DNA from: an uncultured Pelagibacteraceae bacterium
Lineage (GTDB): Bacteria; Pseudomonadota; Alphaproteobacteria; Pelagibacterales; Pelagibacteraceae
Assembly: GCA_902627745.1 (NCBI GenBank)
Contig: CACOKG010000004.1
Location: 1 to 50,586, forward strand
Length of the DNA stretch: 50,586 nucleotides
Reading direction: 5' to 3'
Shown here: positions 19,144-27,673 of the stretch, in pieces
Layout: the number at the start of each line of letters is the position of its first letter
Numbering within the stretch: position 1 is the first letter of the stretch
The notes under the pieces: model-generated
Told to the model about the DNA's origin: nothing
Databases searched by the model: none
What the model saw: the letters and a program-made list of their open reading frames with translations, nothing else
Position numbers and translations under genes: made by a program

Positions 19144-19881
19144 ATGACAAATAAATATATGTACTTTATCGCAAATTGGAAAATGTTTGGTGTTTTAAAT
19201 TCCTTAAATTCACTGAATAAAGTCGTGAAATTTTTTAAGAACTTTAAAAAAAGAAAATCTTTGAGAATAATTTACTGCCCACCAAATACCCTGATAGGAG
19301 CAATGTCAAAAAAATTGAGAGGATCAAATATTGATATTGGTGCCCAAAATTGTCATGAGCAGGATGCTTCTGGTGCTTTTACAGGTTCAGTCAATTCCTC
19401 AATGTTAAAAAATGTTGGCGCTAAATATGTCATTATTGGCCACTCTGAAAATAGACAAGCTGGTGAAGCTGATAAATTAATTAATCTTAAAATTAAGAGT
19501 GCACTGAAGTCTGGGCTGAAGGTAATTTTTTGTATTGGTGAGACGCTTAAAGCGAAAAGAAAAAAAATTACTAAAAGTGTTTTAAAAAAACAGATTAAAG
19601 CAGGTTTAAAAAATATTAAAAATAATAAAAAAATTATTATCGCTTATGAACCAGTTTGGTCAATTGGTACAGGAATTATACCAAAATCTGATGACTTATT
19701 TACGACAATCAGTTTTATTAAAAAAGAAAAAAAGAATTACAAAGTTCTTTATGGTGGTTCAGTAAATCCAAAAAATATTAATCAATTGAAATCTATAAAT
19801 AATATTGATGGTTACTTAATAGGTGGGGCGTCTCAAGATCCTAAAAAATTTATTGATATAATTAAAAAAACATATAATTAA
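19144..19881 (+). CDS. tpiA: Triose-phosphate isomerase
   Basis: Interconverts dihydroxyacetone phosphate and glyceraldehyde 3-phosphate. The catalytic residues are Asn11 and Lys13 (ANWKM), His100 in IIGHSENRQ and Glu169 in AYEPVWSIGTG; the phosphate-binding YGGSVNPKN and IGGASQDP motifs follow. Length 245 is normal. The start could also be the ATG at 19159, five codons in. It is divergent from the ppiD-like gene across 54 bases; a TATAAA at 19124-19129 is a possible -10. Confidence 0.97.
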   Translation: MTNKYMYFIANWKMFGVLNSLNSLNKVVKFFKNFKKRKSLRIIYCPPNTLIGAMSKKLRGSNIDIGAQNCHEQDASGAFTGSVNSSMLKNVGAKYVIIGHSENRQAGEADKLINLKIKSALKSGLKVIFCIGETLKAKRKKITKSVLKKQIKAGLKNIKNNKKIIIAYEPVWSIGTGIIPKSDDLFTTISFIKKEKKNYKVLYGGSVNPKNINQLKSINNIDGYLIGGASQDPKKFIDIIKKTYN

Positions 19882-19887
19882 CCCCTC

Positions 19888-20190
19888 ATGGAAAATATAT
19901 TGTTAATTTTAAACATAATATTCGGATTAATATTGGTATTACTAGTTTTGATGCAAAAGTCTGAGGGAGGTGCTTTAGGAATTGGAGTTTCTCAAGAAAG
20001 TTTTATGTTTACCAGATCAGCAGGTAATTTCATGACCAAAGCAACAGCTATTGTTGCTACTTTATTTATAATTTGTAGTTTAGCACTTACGATTGTATCT
20101 AGAGGAGAATTGACACCTACTTCATCTGTTTTGGATACTATTGAAGAAAAAGCTGAAGATACTCCTGCTATTCCAGAAAATAATAATTAA
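19888..20190 (+). CDS. secG: Preprotein translocase subunit SecG
   Basis: Small accessory subunit of the SecYEG channel. Two membrane helices (about residues 4-22 and 53-72) flank the conserved cytoplasmic loop VLMQKSEGGALGIG. The acidic C-terminal tail is common in alphaproteobacteria. Length 100 is usual. The tpiA-secG-pyrG order is the standard alphaproteobacterial one. Confidence 0.94.
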   Translation: MENILLILNIIFGLILVLLVLMQKSEGGALGIGVSQESFMFTRSAGNFMTKATAIVATLFIICSLALTIVSRGELTPTSSVLDTIEEKAEDTPAIPENNN

Positions 20191-20230
20191 TACTTTTAAT
20201 TTCCATTTTTATTCGCTATAAGATACTTCC

Positions 20231-21847
20231 ATGGCGCGATTTATTTTTGTCACGGGCGGCGTGGTTTCATCATTAGGAAAAGGTCTCTCTTCAGCATCTT
20301 TAGCTTATTTACTTCAATCAAGAGGTTATAAAGTTAGATTAAGGAAATTAGATCCTTATCTAAATGTAGATCCTGGCACAATGAGCCCATTTCAACACGG
20401 AGAGGTTTTTGTAACTGATGATGGTGCCGAAACAGATTTAGATCTTGGACATTATGAGAGATTCACCGGAGTATCCGCAAAGAAGTCAGATAATATTACA
20501 ACAGGTAAAATTTATAGTGATGTTTTAAAAAAAGAACGTGAAGGAAATTATCTTGGAAAAACTGTTCAAGTTATCCCACATATAACTGATAGAATTAAAG
20601 AGTTTATAAAGAACGACTCATCAAAAGAAGATTTTGTTATTTGTGAAATTGGTGGGATTGTTGGTGATATTGAGAGTCTACCATTTATTGAGGCTATAAG
20701 ACAATTTGCAAATGATATAGGAAAAAAAAATGCATTATTTATCCATCTTACCTTAGTACCTTATTTAAAGTCCTCAGATGAAATTAAAACAAAACCTACC
20801 CAACATTCTGTAAAAGAATTAAGGAGCATAGGTGTTCAACCTGACATTATAATATGTAGATCAGAAAGACCTATCCCGTTAGAGCATCGTAAAAAAATCT
20901 CACTTTTCTGCAACGTGGATATTAAAAATGTAATAGAAACTGTTGATGTAAGAACAATTTATGAAGCACCAATAAGTTTTTTTAGAGAAAAACTTGATAT
21001 CCAAGTATTAAATTATTTTAAGCTTAAGTCAAAAAAACCTGCAAACCTTAAACCCTGGAAAAAAATTACTAAAATTATTTTACAAACTAAAAAACAAGTG
21101 AATATTGCCATAATTGGTAAATACGTTGAGTTAAAAGATGCCTATAAATCTTTAGATGAAGCTCTTACTCATGGAGGTATCCAAAATAATGTTAAGGTAA
21201 ATTTAGTAAGAATCGACTCTGAAAAATTAAAAGTTTCTGAGATTAAATCAAAACTTAAACACATTTCAGGTATATTAATACCTGGTGGTTTTGGTAAACG
21301 AGGAACAACTGGAAAAATAGAGTCAATAAAATATGCTAGAAAAAATAAAATCCCCTTTCTTGGGATATGTTATGGAATGCAAATGGCAATTATAGAATTT
21401 GCGAGAAATCAATTAAATTTAAAAAAAGCAACTTCGAGTGAATTTAATAGAAATGGTATACCTGTAATTGGATTAATAAATGAGTGGATTAAAGATGGAA
21501 AAACTATCAAAGGAACTGATAAAAATTTAGGTGGAACAATGAGATTAGGTTCTTACGATGCGAAATTACAGAATAATTCTAAAATTAAAAAAATTTATGG
21601 AAAAAAAATTATTAAAGAAAGACATCGACACAGATATGAAGTTAACATCAATCTGAAAGATAAATTAGAAAAAAAAGGAATGAGTTTTTCTGGTTTGTCG
21701 CCCGATGGTTTATTACCTGAGATAATTGAGTTAAAAAATCACCCTTGGTTTATTGGAGTACAGTTTCATCCAGAATTTAAATCTAGACCTTTTGCTCCAC
21801 ATCCTTTATTCTCATCTTTTATCAAAGCATCAAAAAATCATAAATGA
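20231..21847 (+). CDS. pyrG: CTP synthase
   Basis: Makes CTP from UTP, ATP and glutamine. The synthetase domain begins with [20 protein letters not shown] (residues 4-23) and contains [26 protein letters not shown]; the C-terminal GATase has the nucleophile in GICYGMQ and the His/Glu pair in GVQFHPEF. Length 538 is normal. It overlaps kdsA by four bases. Confidence 0.98.
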   Translation: MARFIFVTGGVVSSLGKGLSSASLAYLLQSRGYKVRLRKLDPYLNVDPGTMSPFQHGEVFVTDDGAETDLDLGHYERFTGVSAKKSDNITTGKIYSDVLKKEREGNYLGKTVQVIPHITDRIKEFIKNDSSKEDFVICEIGGIVGDIESLPFIEAIRQFANDIGKKNALFIHLTLVPYLKSSDEIKTKPTQHSVKELRSIGVQPDIIICRSERPIPLEHRKKISLFCNVDIKNVIETVDVRTIYEAPISFFREKLDIQVLNYFKLKSKKPANLKPWKKITKIILQTKKQVNIAIIGKYVELKDAYKSLDEALTHGGIQNNVKVNLVRIDSEKLKVSEIKSKLKHISGILIPGGFGKRGTTGKIESIKYARKNKIPFLGICYGMQMAIIEFARNQLNLKKATSSEFNRNGIPVIGLINEWIKDGKTIKGTDKNLGGTMRLGSYDAKLQNNSKIKKIYGKKIIKERHRHRYEVNINLKDKLEKKGMSFSGLSPDGLLPEIIELKNHPWFIGVQFHPEFKSRPFAPHPLFSSFIKASKNHK

Positions 21848-22668
21848 CTAGTATTAAAGTAAATTGTGGAAAAATTGATATTTCGAATAATGATAAAATT
21901 TGTATAATTTCTGGACCTTGCCAGCTTGAAAGTGAACAACATGCGATGGATATGGCAGGAAAAATTAAGGAAATTACTTCAAAATTTGGTCTTGGATTTA
22001 TTTACAAAACTTCATTTGATAAAGCGAACAGAACAAGCTTAAAAGGCAAAAGGGGAGTTGGATTAGAAGCTTCATTGCCTGTGTTTGATAAAATTAAAAA
22101 AGAATTAAATGTTCCTATCCTAACAGATATTCATAATGCTGAGCAATGTGCAACTGTTTCAAAACATGTTGATGTTTTACAAATCCCAGCTTTTTTATGT
22201 AGACAAACAGACTTGTTAATTGCTGCAGCTAAAACAAATAAAATTATTAATGTAAAAAAAGGTCAATTCCTTGCACCATGGGATATGGTTAATGTCACAA
22301 AGAAAATTTCAGATTCTGGAAATGATAAGATATTAGTGACTGAAAGAGGTGCGAGTTTTGGATACAACACTTTAGTTTCTGACATGAGGTCGTTACCAAT
22401 AATGGCTAAGAATGGTTATCCAGTAATTTTTGATGCAACCCATTCAGTACAACAACCAGGTGGTCTTGGAGAAAAAAGTGGTGGTCAAAGAGAGTTTGTT
22501 GAATATTTAGCAAGAGCTGCAGTTGCAGTTGGAGTTGCAGGAGTTTTTATTGAAACCCATCAAGATCCAGATAATGCTCCATCTGATGGACCTAACATGG
22601 TACCATTAGATAAATTAGAAGATCTTCTAAAACAATTAAGCGATATAGATAATCTTATTAAAAATTAA
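21844..22668 (+). CDS. kdsA: 3-deoxy-8-phosphooctulonate synthase
   Basis: Condenses PEP and arabinose 5-phosphate to KDO 8-phosphate for the LPS inner core. The signatures [58 protein letters not shown] and [12 protein letters not shown] are all present, with [15 protein letters not shown] at the C-terminus. Length 274 is typical. With the lpx genes at 7522-11699 it implies the cell makes a KDO-containing lipid A core. Confidence 0.98.
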   Translation: MTSIKVNCGKIDISNNDKICIISGPCQLESEQHAMDMAGKIKEITSKFGLGFIYKTSFDKANRTSLKGKRGVGLEASLPVFDKIKKELNVPILTDIHNAEQCATVSKHVDVLQIPAFLCRQTDLLIAAAKTNKIINVKKGQFLAPWDMVNVTKKISDSGNDKILVTERGASFGYNTLVSDMRSLPIMAKNGYPVIFDATHSVQQPGGLGEKSGGQREFVEYLARAAVAVGVAGVFIETHQDPDNAPSDGPNMVPLDKLEDLLKQLSDIDNLIKN

Positions 22669-23925
22669 GTGAGTAAAATTCTAAAAGTTAAAGCAAGACA
22701 AATTTTTGATAGTAGAGGGAATCCAACTATTGAGGCAGAGGTTTATGTTAAAAACAAAAGTGCCAAAGCAATATGTCCCTCTGGGGCATCTACAGGCACT
22801 TTTGAGGCTTATGAAAAAAGAGATAAAAATAATAAGAGATATTTAGGCAAAAGTGTTTTCTCAGCAATCAATTTAATAAATTCTAAAATATCTAGAGCTT
22901 TAAGAAATAAAAATATACATGATCAAGAAAGAATAGATGAAATACTTATTAATTTAGATGGGACTAAGCAAAAGACAAAACTAGGAGCTAACGCAATATT
23001 ATCAGTATCGATGGCAGCCAAAAAATTATCAGCTAAAGTAAAAAGAATACCTCTTTATAAATCTTTTTATGCAACAAAAAATTTTCAATTACCTTATCCA
23101 TTAATGAATATTATTAATGGTGGAGCACATGCTAATAATGGTCTTAGAATTCAAGAATTTATGATTAGACCAGATAAAGCAAAATCTTTTTCTGAGGCGA
23201 TGAGAATTTGTTATTTAGTAATAAAAAACCTAAGTAAATTAATTAAAGCAAGAGGCTTATCTACGTCGGTCGGAGATGAAGGTGGATTTGCACCGATGAT
23301 TAATAGCAACAATCAGGCCTTAGATTTAATTGTTTTATCAATTAAAAAATCAGGATTTAGAAATGGTAAAGATGTTTCAATTTGTTTGGATGTTGCAGCA
23401 AATGAATTATTTAAAAAAGGTAAATATTCTATTCACTCAAAAAAGTATGTTTCTGTTGATAAAACAATTTCAGAATATAAAAAAATGATTAATAAATATA
23501 AAATTAAATCGATTGAAGATCCATTTACTGAAAATGATTGGACGTCGTGGAGTAAATTAATGAGATCTACAAAAAAAGTGCAGATAGTTGGAGATGATCT
23601 CTATGTTACAAATTTGGAAAGGTTAAAAAAGGGATTTTTAAATGTTTCATCAAACTCAATTTTGATAAAACTAAATCAAATTGGTACAGTTACCGAAACA
23701 CTTGATGTCATAAGATTTGCTCAAACTATTGGGTTTAATACTATTATTTCACATCGATCAGGAGATAGCGAAGATACATTTATTGCTGATTTAGCAGTAG
23801 GTACCAATTCTAACCAAATAAAAACAGGATCTTTAGCTAGATCTGAAAGAGTGGCCAAATACAATCAATTAATTCGTATAGAAGAAGAACTTGGAAAAAA
23901 AGCTAGAATGAATAAGATTCATTAA
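22669..23925 (+). CDS. eno: Enolase
   Basis: Converts 2-phosphoglycerate to phosphoenolpyruvate. Substrate and metal motifs include ARQIFDSRGNPT, SGASTGTFEA, GGAHANNGLRIQEFM, SVGDEGGFAP, SIEDPF, GDDLYVTN and SHRSGDSEDT. Length 418 is marginally short. The start is a GTG directly after the kdsA stop; no ATG exists before the conserved N-terminus. Confidence 0.98.
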   Translation: MSKILKVKARQIFDSRGNPTIEAEVYVKNKSAKAICPSGASTGTFEAYEKRDKNNKRYLGKSVFSAINLINSKISRALRNKNIHDQERIDEILINLDGTKQKTKLGANAILSVSMAAKKLSAKVKRIPLYKSFYATKNFQLPYPLMNIINGGAHANNGLRIQEFMIRPDKAKSFSEAMRICYLVIKNLSKLIKARGLSTSVGDEGGFAPMINSNNQALDLIVLSIKKSGFRNGKDVSICLDVAANELFKKGKYSIHSKKYVSVDKTISEYKKMINKYKIKSIEDPFTENDWTSWSKLMRSTKKVQIVGDDLYVTNLERLKKGFLNVSSNSILIKLNQIGTVTETLDVIRFAQTIGFNTIISHRSGDSEDTFIADLAVGTNSNQIKTGSLARSERVAKYNQLIRIEEELGKKARMNKIH

Positions 23926-24233
23926 TGCTTCAAAGATTAAAAAAAAATTACCTTTTATTAGTTTCTACTTTTCTGATACTTTATTTCTTTTTTAATCTTT
24001 TATCTGGTCAAAGAGGGTTAATTTCTTTTTTTGAAAAAAAAGAGATTTTAAAAAACTTAAAACAACAAGAATCCCAAATAATTAACCAAATATATGACTT
24101 GGAATTTAAAAATTCATTGTTAAGTGACAATCTAGATCTTGATTATATAGAATCTTTGATTAGAGAAAGGTTCATATTTGGTAAAAAAAATGAAAAAATT
24201 TATATTATAAAAAAAGATGACTCAAAAAATTAG
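23925..24233 (+). CDS. ftsB: FtsB/DivIC-like septum formation protein
   Basis: Probable divisome protein acting with FtsL and FtsQ. One membrane helix (about residues 9-27) is followed by a coiled coil ([24 protein letters not shown]) and the short C-terminal motif [18 protein letters not shown] that typifies the family. Length 102 fits. Position after eno is the usual alphaproteobacterial one. It overlaps eno by one base and lipA by 17. Confidence 0.88.
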   Translation: MLQRLKKNYLLLVSTFLILYFFFNLLSGQRGLISFFEKKEILKNLKQQESQIINQIYDLEFKNSLLSDNLDLDYIESLIRERFIFGKKNEKIYIIKKDDSKN

Positions 24234-25149
24234 ACCAAGACATCCAGAAAAAGTTAAAAATCCAATCAACCCAATAAAAAAAAAACCAGAATGGATAAGA
24301 TCAAAATTAATTAATAGTAAAGAATTTTTTACAACAAAAACAGTTGTTAACAAAAGTAATCTTGTAACTGTATGCCAAGAGGCTAATTGTCCAAATATAA
24401 CTGAATGTTGGAGTAAACGACATGCCACATTTATGATAATGGGCGACACATGTACTAGAGCTTGTGCATTTTGTGATGTAAAAACTGGAAAACCAGAAAA
24501 ATTAGATCCATTTGAGGATATTAAAATAGCTAATGCAGTAAAAAAATTGAAATTAAGACATGTAGTCATCACTTCAGTCGATAGAGATGATTTACCAGAT
24601 GGTGGATCAAATCATTTTAAAAAAGTAGTCGAAACTACTAGAAAAAAAAATCCAGATACCACTATTGAGGTTTTAACTCCAGATTTTTTAAGAAAAGGAG
24701 ATTCTTATAAAAAATTACTTGAAGCAGATTTGGATGTATTTAATCATAATATTGAAACTGTACCGAGACTTTATTTAAAAGTTAGACCAGGGGCCAGGTA
24801 TTTTGCATCACTAGAACTTCTAAAAAATGCAAAAAAAGATAATAGTAAAGTATTTACTAAATCAGGAATAATGGTTGGTCTTGGAGAGGAGCATGATGAA
24901 ATATTACAAGTTATGGATGATTTAAGATCTGCAAATGTAGATTTTATAACAATCGGTCAATATCTTCAGCCATCTGTTAAACATCATCCTCTTGAAAGAT
25001 ATTATCATCCAGATGAATTTAAAGAATTAGAACAAATAGCAAAATCAAAAGGTTTTCTTTTAGTTTCATCATCTCCTTTAACCAGATCTTCTTACCATGC
25101 AGACGAAGATTTTGCTAAACTTCAAAAAAATAGATTAAATTTAAATTAA
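24217..25149 (+). CDS. lipA: Lipoyl synthase
   Basis: Radical SAM enzyme inserting two sulfurs into octanoyl groups on lipoate-dependent proteins. The auxiliary cluster ligands are Cys53, Cys58 and Cys64; the radical SAM ligands are Cys79, Cys83 and Cys86 in CTRACAFC. The C-terminal RSSYHADE supplies the Ser ligand to the auxiliary cluster. Length 310 is normal. The ATG at 24217 lies inside the end of ftsB, so the two are tightly coupled; the lipoylated pyruvate dehydrogenase genes often found between them are not here. Confidence 0.98.
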   Translation: MTQKIRPRHPEKVKNPINPIKKKPEWIRSKLINSKEFFTTKTVVNKSNLVTVCQEANCPNITECWSKRHATFMIMGDTCTRACAFCDVKTGKPEKLDPFEDIKIANAVKKLKLRHVVITSVDRDDLPDGGSNHFKKVVETTRKKNPDTTIEVLTPDFLRKGDSYKKLLEADLDVFNHNIETVPRLYLKVRPGARYFASLELLKNAKKDNSKVFTKSGIMVGLGEEHDEILQVMDDLRSANVDFITIGQYLQPSVKHHPLERYYHPDEFKELEQIAKSKGFLLVSSSPLTRSSYHADEDFAKLQKNRLNLN

Positions 25150-25607
25150 TGCCTAAAGCTTCTGTAAAGAGGTTAATTGAATGTAAGAAAAAAGATTTGA
25201 TAAATCTTGTGCTTGATATTGAAAAATACCCTCAGTTTGTTCCTTTTTGTTATGATGCTAAAATTTATGAAGATAAAAATGAAGGTGACTTACAAAAAAT
25301 TATTGCTGATTTAACCATTGGTAAAGGCCCATTTAAAGATACATACAAAAGTGATGTTGCCTTTAATAAAAAAACTGATTCAATCTATGTTAAAAACATA
25401 GAGGGACCATTAAATCACCTAACAAATAATTGGACGTTTAGTGATAAAAATAATGGTATTACAGAGGTCACCTTTGATATTGATTTTGAAATAAAGAATA
25501 AATTTTTAAATTCTTTAATGGTAGTCTCTTTTCAATTTGGCTTAGAAAAAATAGCTGATGCATTTCAGAAAAGAGCTGAAGAATTATTTGGAAATTCTAA
25601 GAATTAA
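25149..25607 (+). CDS. ratA: RatA/Coq10-type START-domain protein
   Basis: SRPBCC/START-domain protein of the RatA-Coq10 group, which binds ubiquinone-like lipids. Sequence features are VLDIEKYPQFVPFCYDAKI near residue 22, the DLTIGKGPFKDTYKSDV strand region, and the C-terminal helix with KIADAFQKRAEELF. Length 152 is usual. A location right after lipA and next to cinA is common in alphaproteobacteria. The RatA toxin role described in E. coli cannot be assumed; a respiratory quinone role is at least as likely. Its end overlaps convergent cinA by 24 bases. Confidence 0.85.
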   Translation: MPKASVKRLIECKKKDLINLVLDIEKYPQFVPFCYDAKIYEDKNEGDLQKIIADLTIGKGPFKDTYKSDVAFNKKTDSIYVKNIEGPLNHLTNNWTFSDKNNGITEVTFDIDFEIKNKFLNSLMVVSFQFGLEKIADAFQKRAEELFGNSKN

Positions 25608-26045
25608 ATCTAAAGTTTTTTTAACAGTCGCTTTTTGAATTGAAGATCTTTTTTTACTTTTGAATAAACACCTTTTAATCAGTACTTTTTTACCTTTTTT
25701 TATACCAATATAAACCAGACCCACAGGCTTTTGTTTGGTGCCACCTTTGGGGCCAGCGATTCCTGTTATAGAAACGTTTATATGTGCTTTTGATATTTTA
25801 GATAAGTTATTTACCATTGCCAAGCAACATTGGTTACTAACTGCACCAAAACTCTTAATAATATTTTTATTTACTTTAAGAATTTTAATTTTGGCTTGGT
25901 TAGAATAGGTGACTAGTCCTAAATTAAATATTTTTGAAGCACCACTTACTGAGGTAATTGAACTAGCTAACAACCCTCCAGTACAAGACTCAGCAATAGA
26001 AAGTTTTAATTTTTTTTTTTTTAAGAGTCTGACTAAAGATTTCAT
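25584..26045 (-). CDS. pncC: CinA C-terminal domain protein (NMN amidohydrolase PncC type)
   Basis: Stand-alone CinA C-terminal domain, the family with nicotinamide mononucleotide deamidase activity used in NAD salvage. Conserved blocks are LSIAESCTGGLLASSIT (residues 17-33), GLVTYSNQAKIKIL, VSITGIAGPKGGT and KPVGLVYIGI. Length 153 is typical for the single-domain form. It shares one base with the stop of pgpA. Confidence 0.88.
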   Translation of the reverse strand: MKSLVRLLKKKKLKLSIAESCTGGLLASSITSVSGASKIFNLGLVTYSNQAKIKILKVNKNIIKSFGAVSNQCCLAMVNNLSKISKAHINVSITGIAGPKGGTKQKPVGLVYIGIKKGKKVLIKRCLFKSKKRSSIQKATVKKTLDLILRISK

Positions 26046-26548
26046 TAAATAAAATAACTACTTAATAACATAAAACAAATTAATGATAGAACAACATATA
26101 ATCCTGCACAAACATCGTCCATTATTACACCGAAACTATTTTTATAATTTTTGTCAAAATAATTTACTGGAAATGGTTTTAGAATGTCAAAAAATCTAAA
26201 AAGCACAAAGCAAATTGCATAAAAAATTATGGCTTCATCAGATGTTTTTTGTGTTCCGTGAGATATTTCATAGAGATAAATTGGTATAGATTGACCTATA
26301 AATTCATCAATAATAACTTCTTTTGGATCTTTATTTTCTTTCTCCTTGATGTGTGATGCAACTGCTATAAACGAATAAATAAAAATAATGAATAAACCTA
26401 TTAAGACTAAATTTGGTGATAATTTTAGTATGTGAAAAACAAAATAAAGAAAAATAATTGTAACTAAAGATCCAAAAGTTCCAGGAATAATCTTAATTTT
26501 TCCTATCCCAAACATTGTAGCTAATAAGGAATTGAGAGTTTTAATCAT
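26045..26548 (-). CDS. pgpA: Phosphatidylglycerophosphatase A
   Basis: Membrane phosphatase making phosphatidylglycerol from its phosphate. The 167-residue protein has about four membrane helices, the N-terminal KIIPGTFGSLV motif, the acidic VIIDEFIGQ motif and the GVIMDDVCAG motif near the C-terminus, all characteristic of PgpA. It overlaps ispDF by eight bases, giving the order ispDF-pgpA-cinA seen in other alphaproteobacteria. Confidence 0.93.
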   Translation of the reverse strand: MIKTLNSLLATMFGIGKIKIIPGTFGSLVTIIFLYFVFHILKLSPNLVLIGLFIIFIYSFIAVASHIKEKENKDPKEVIIDEFIGQSIPIYLYEISHGTQKTSDEAIIFYAICFVLFRFFDILKPFPVNYFDKNYKNSFGVIMDDVCAGLYVVLSLICFMLLSSYFI

Positions 26549-27647
26549 ATTTTGTAATTGAAATTATAGTTTCACAAGCAATAGCCTTTTCTTTTCCTAT
26601 TAAACCTAATTTTTCCACTGTTTTACCTTTTAAATTAATTTGGTTTTCATTAAGACCAGTTAAATTTGAAACTGATTTAATTATTTTATTTCTGTATTTC
26701 GAAACTCTTGGTTTCTGACAAATTAAGTTAATATCTAAGTTATTAATAATCAGATTAGATTTATTAAGATCAAATATAATTGGTTTTAGCATTTTTGGAG
26801 ATCTAATATTTTTAAATTTATTTGTATTAGGAAAATAAGTTCCAATGTCTTTTTTTCTTGTAGCTCCTAAAATACAATCAATTATTGCATGTAAAATTAC
26901 ATCCCCATCAGAATGACCCTCTAGACCTGAATGAAAAGGAATTTTTATTCCTCCAAGATAAAGTTTTTTATTTTTCACTAACTTGTGGATATCAAATCCT
27001 ATACCATAAAACGTATTGGGAGTTTTTATATCCTCAATATATGTAATTTTATTATTTCCTTTTTCTCCTTGTATAAATTTTATTTTAAAATCTTTATTTA
27101 TGAATAATGTTGCCTCATCAGTAACTTTATTTTTTTGATTTTTTGCTACTTCATATAGGTCTTTAAATCTAAATGCTTGAGGAGTCTGGGTTAATAATAA
27201 ATTATTTCTATTAAGATTAAATATTCGATTTTGAGTTTTATATTTTATTGTGTCTTTTGAATTGATAATTGGAACTACAGCTTTGTTATTTTTTAAATTT
27301 TTTGTAATATTTTTTAATAATCTAATTGAGAAATTAGGCCTAGCAGCATCATGTATAAATACATTTTTTGGCTTATATCTTCTTAGATATTTTAGAGCTT
27401 TAAAAGAGGAATCTGATCTTTCGTTACCACCTTTAATTATGCTTATTGATTTTGGATATTTCTTTTTTTTGAAATGTTTGAGATTATTTGTAACAATCAA
27501 AATTTTTTTAAATAGCTTTGAAGCAAGAGATTTTTCTATTGAATGATCAATTATTTCTTTATTTTTGTACTCAAAAAATTGTTTTGGTATTTTTGTGCTA
27601 AATCTCTTACTTTTTCCAGCTGCTAATATTACAAAATAGTTGTTCAT
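26541..27647 (-). CDS. ispDF: Bifunctional IspD/IspF isoprenoid enzyme
   Basis: Fusion of two MEP-pathway enzymes. The N-terminal IspD part (about residues 1-212) has the CTP-binding VILAAGKSKRF, HDAARPNFS and LLTQTPQAFRF motifs. The C-terminal IspF part (about 215-368) has the zinc site GIGFDIHKL, SGLEGHSDGDVILHAIIDCILG and DIGTYFPN. The product is 2-C-methyl-D-erythritol 2,4-cyclodiphosphate. The fusion is common in alphaproteobacteria. It is divergent from ntrY with only 26 bases between starts. Confidence 0.96.
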   Translation of the reverse strand: MNNYFVILAAGKSKRFSTKIPKQFFEYKNKEIIDHSIEKSLASKLFKKILIVTNNLKHFKKKKYPKSISIIKGGNERSDSSFKALKYLRRYKPKNVFIHDAARPNFSIRLLKNITKNLKNNKAVVPIINSKDTIKYKTQNRIFNLNRNNLLLTQTPQAFRFKDLYEVAKNQKNKVTDEATLFINKDFKIKFIQGEKGNNKITYIEDIKTPNTFYGIGFDIHKLVKNKKLYLGGIKIPFHSGLEGHSDGDVILHAIIDCILGATRKKDIGTYFPNTNKFKNIRSPKMLKPIIFDLNKSNLIINNLDINLICQKPRVSKYRNKIIKSVSNLTGLNENQINLKGKTVEKLGLIGKEKAIACETIISITKYD

Positions 27648-27656
27648 TTGTTTTAA

Positions 27657-27665
27657 TGTTATAAT
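27657..27665 (+). promoter_or_regulatory. Extended -10 promoter of ntrY
   Basis: The sequence TGTTATAAT is a perfect extended -10 element (TGn plus TATAAT at 27660-27665). The expected start of transcription, about seven bases after it, falls at about 27672, two bases before the ntrY ATG at 27674. No good -35 is visible, which is usual for extended -10 promoters, and there is no room for a Shine-Dalgarno sequence. Confidence 0.55.
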
Positions 27666-27673
27666 TCTAAATA

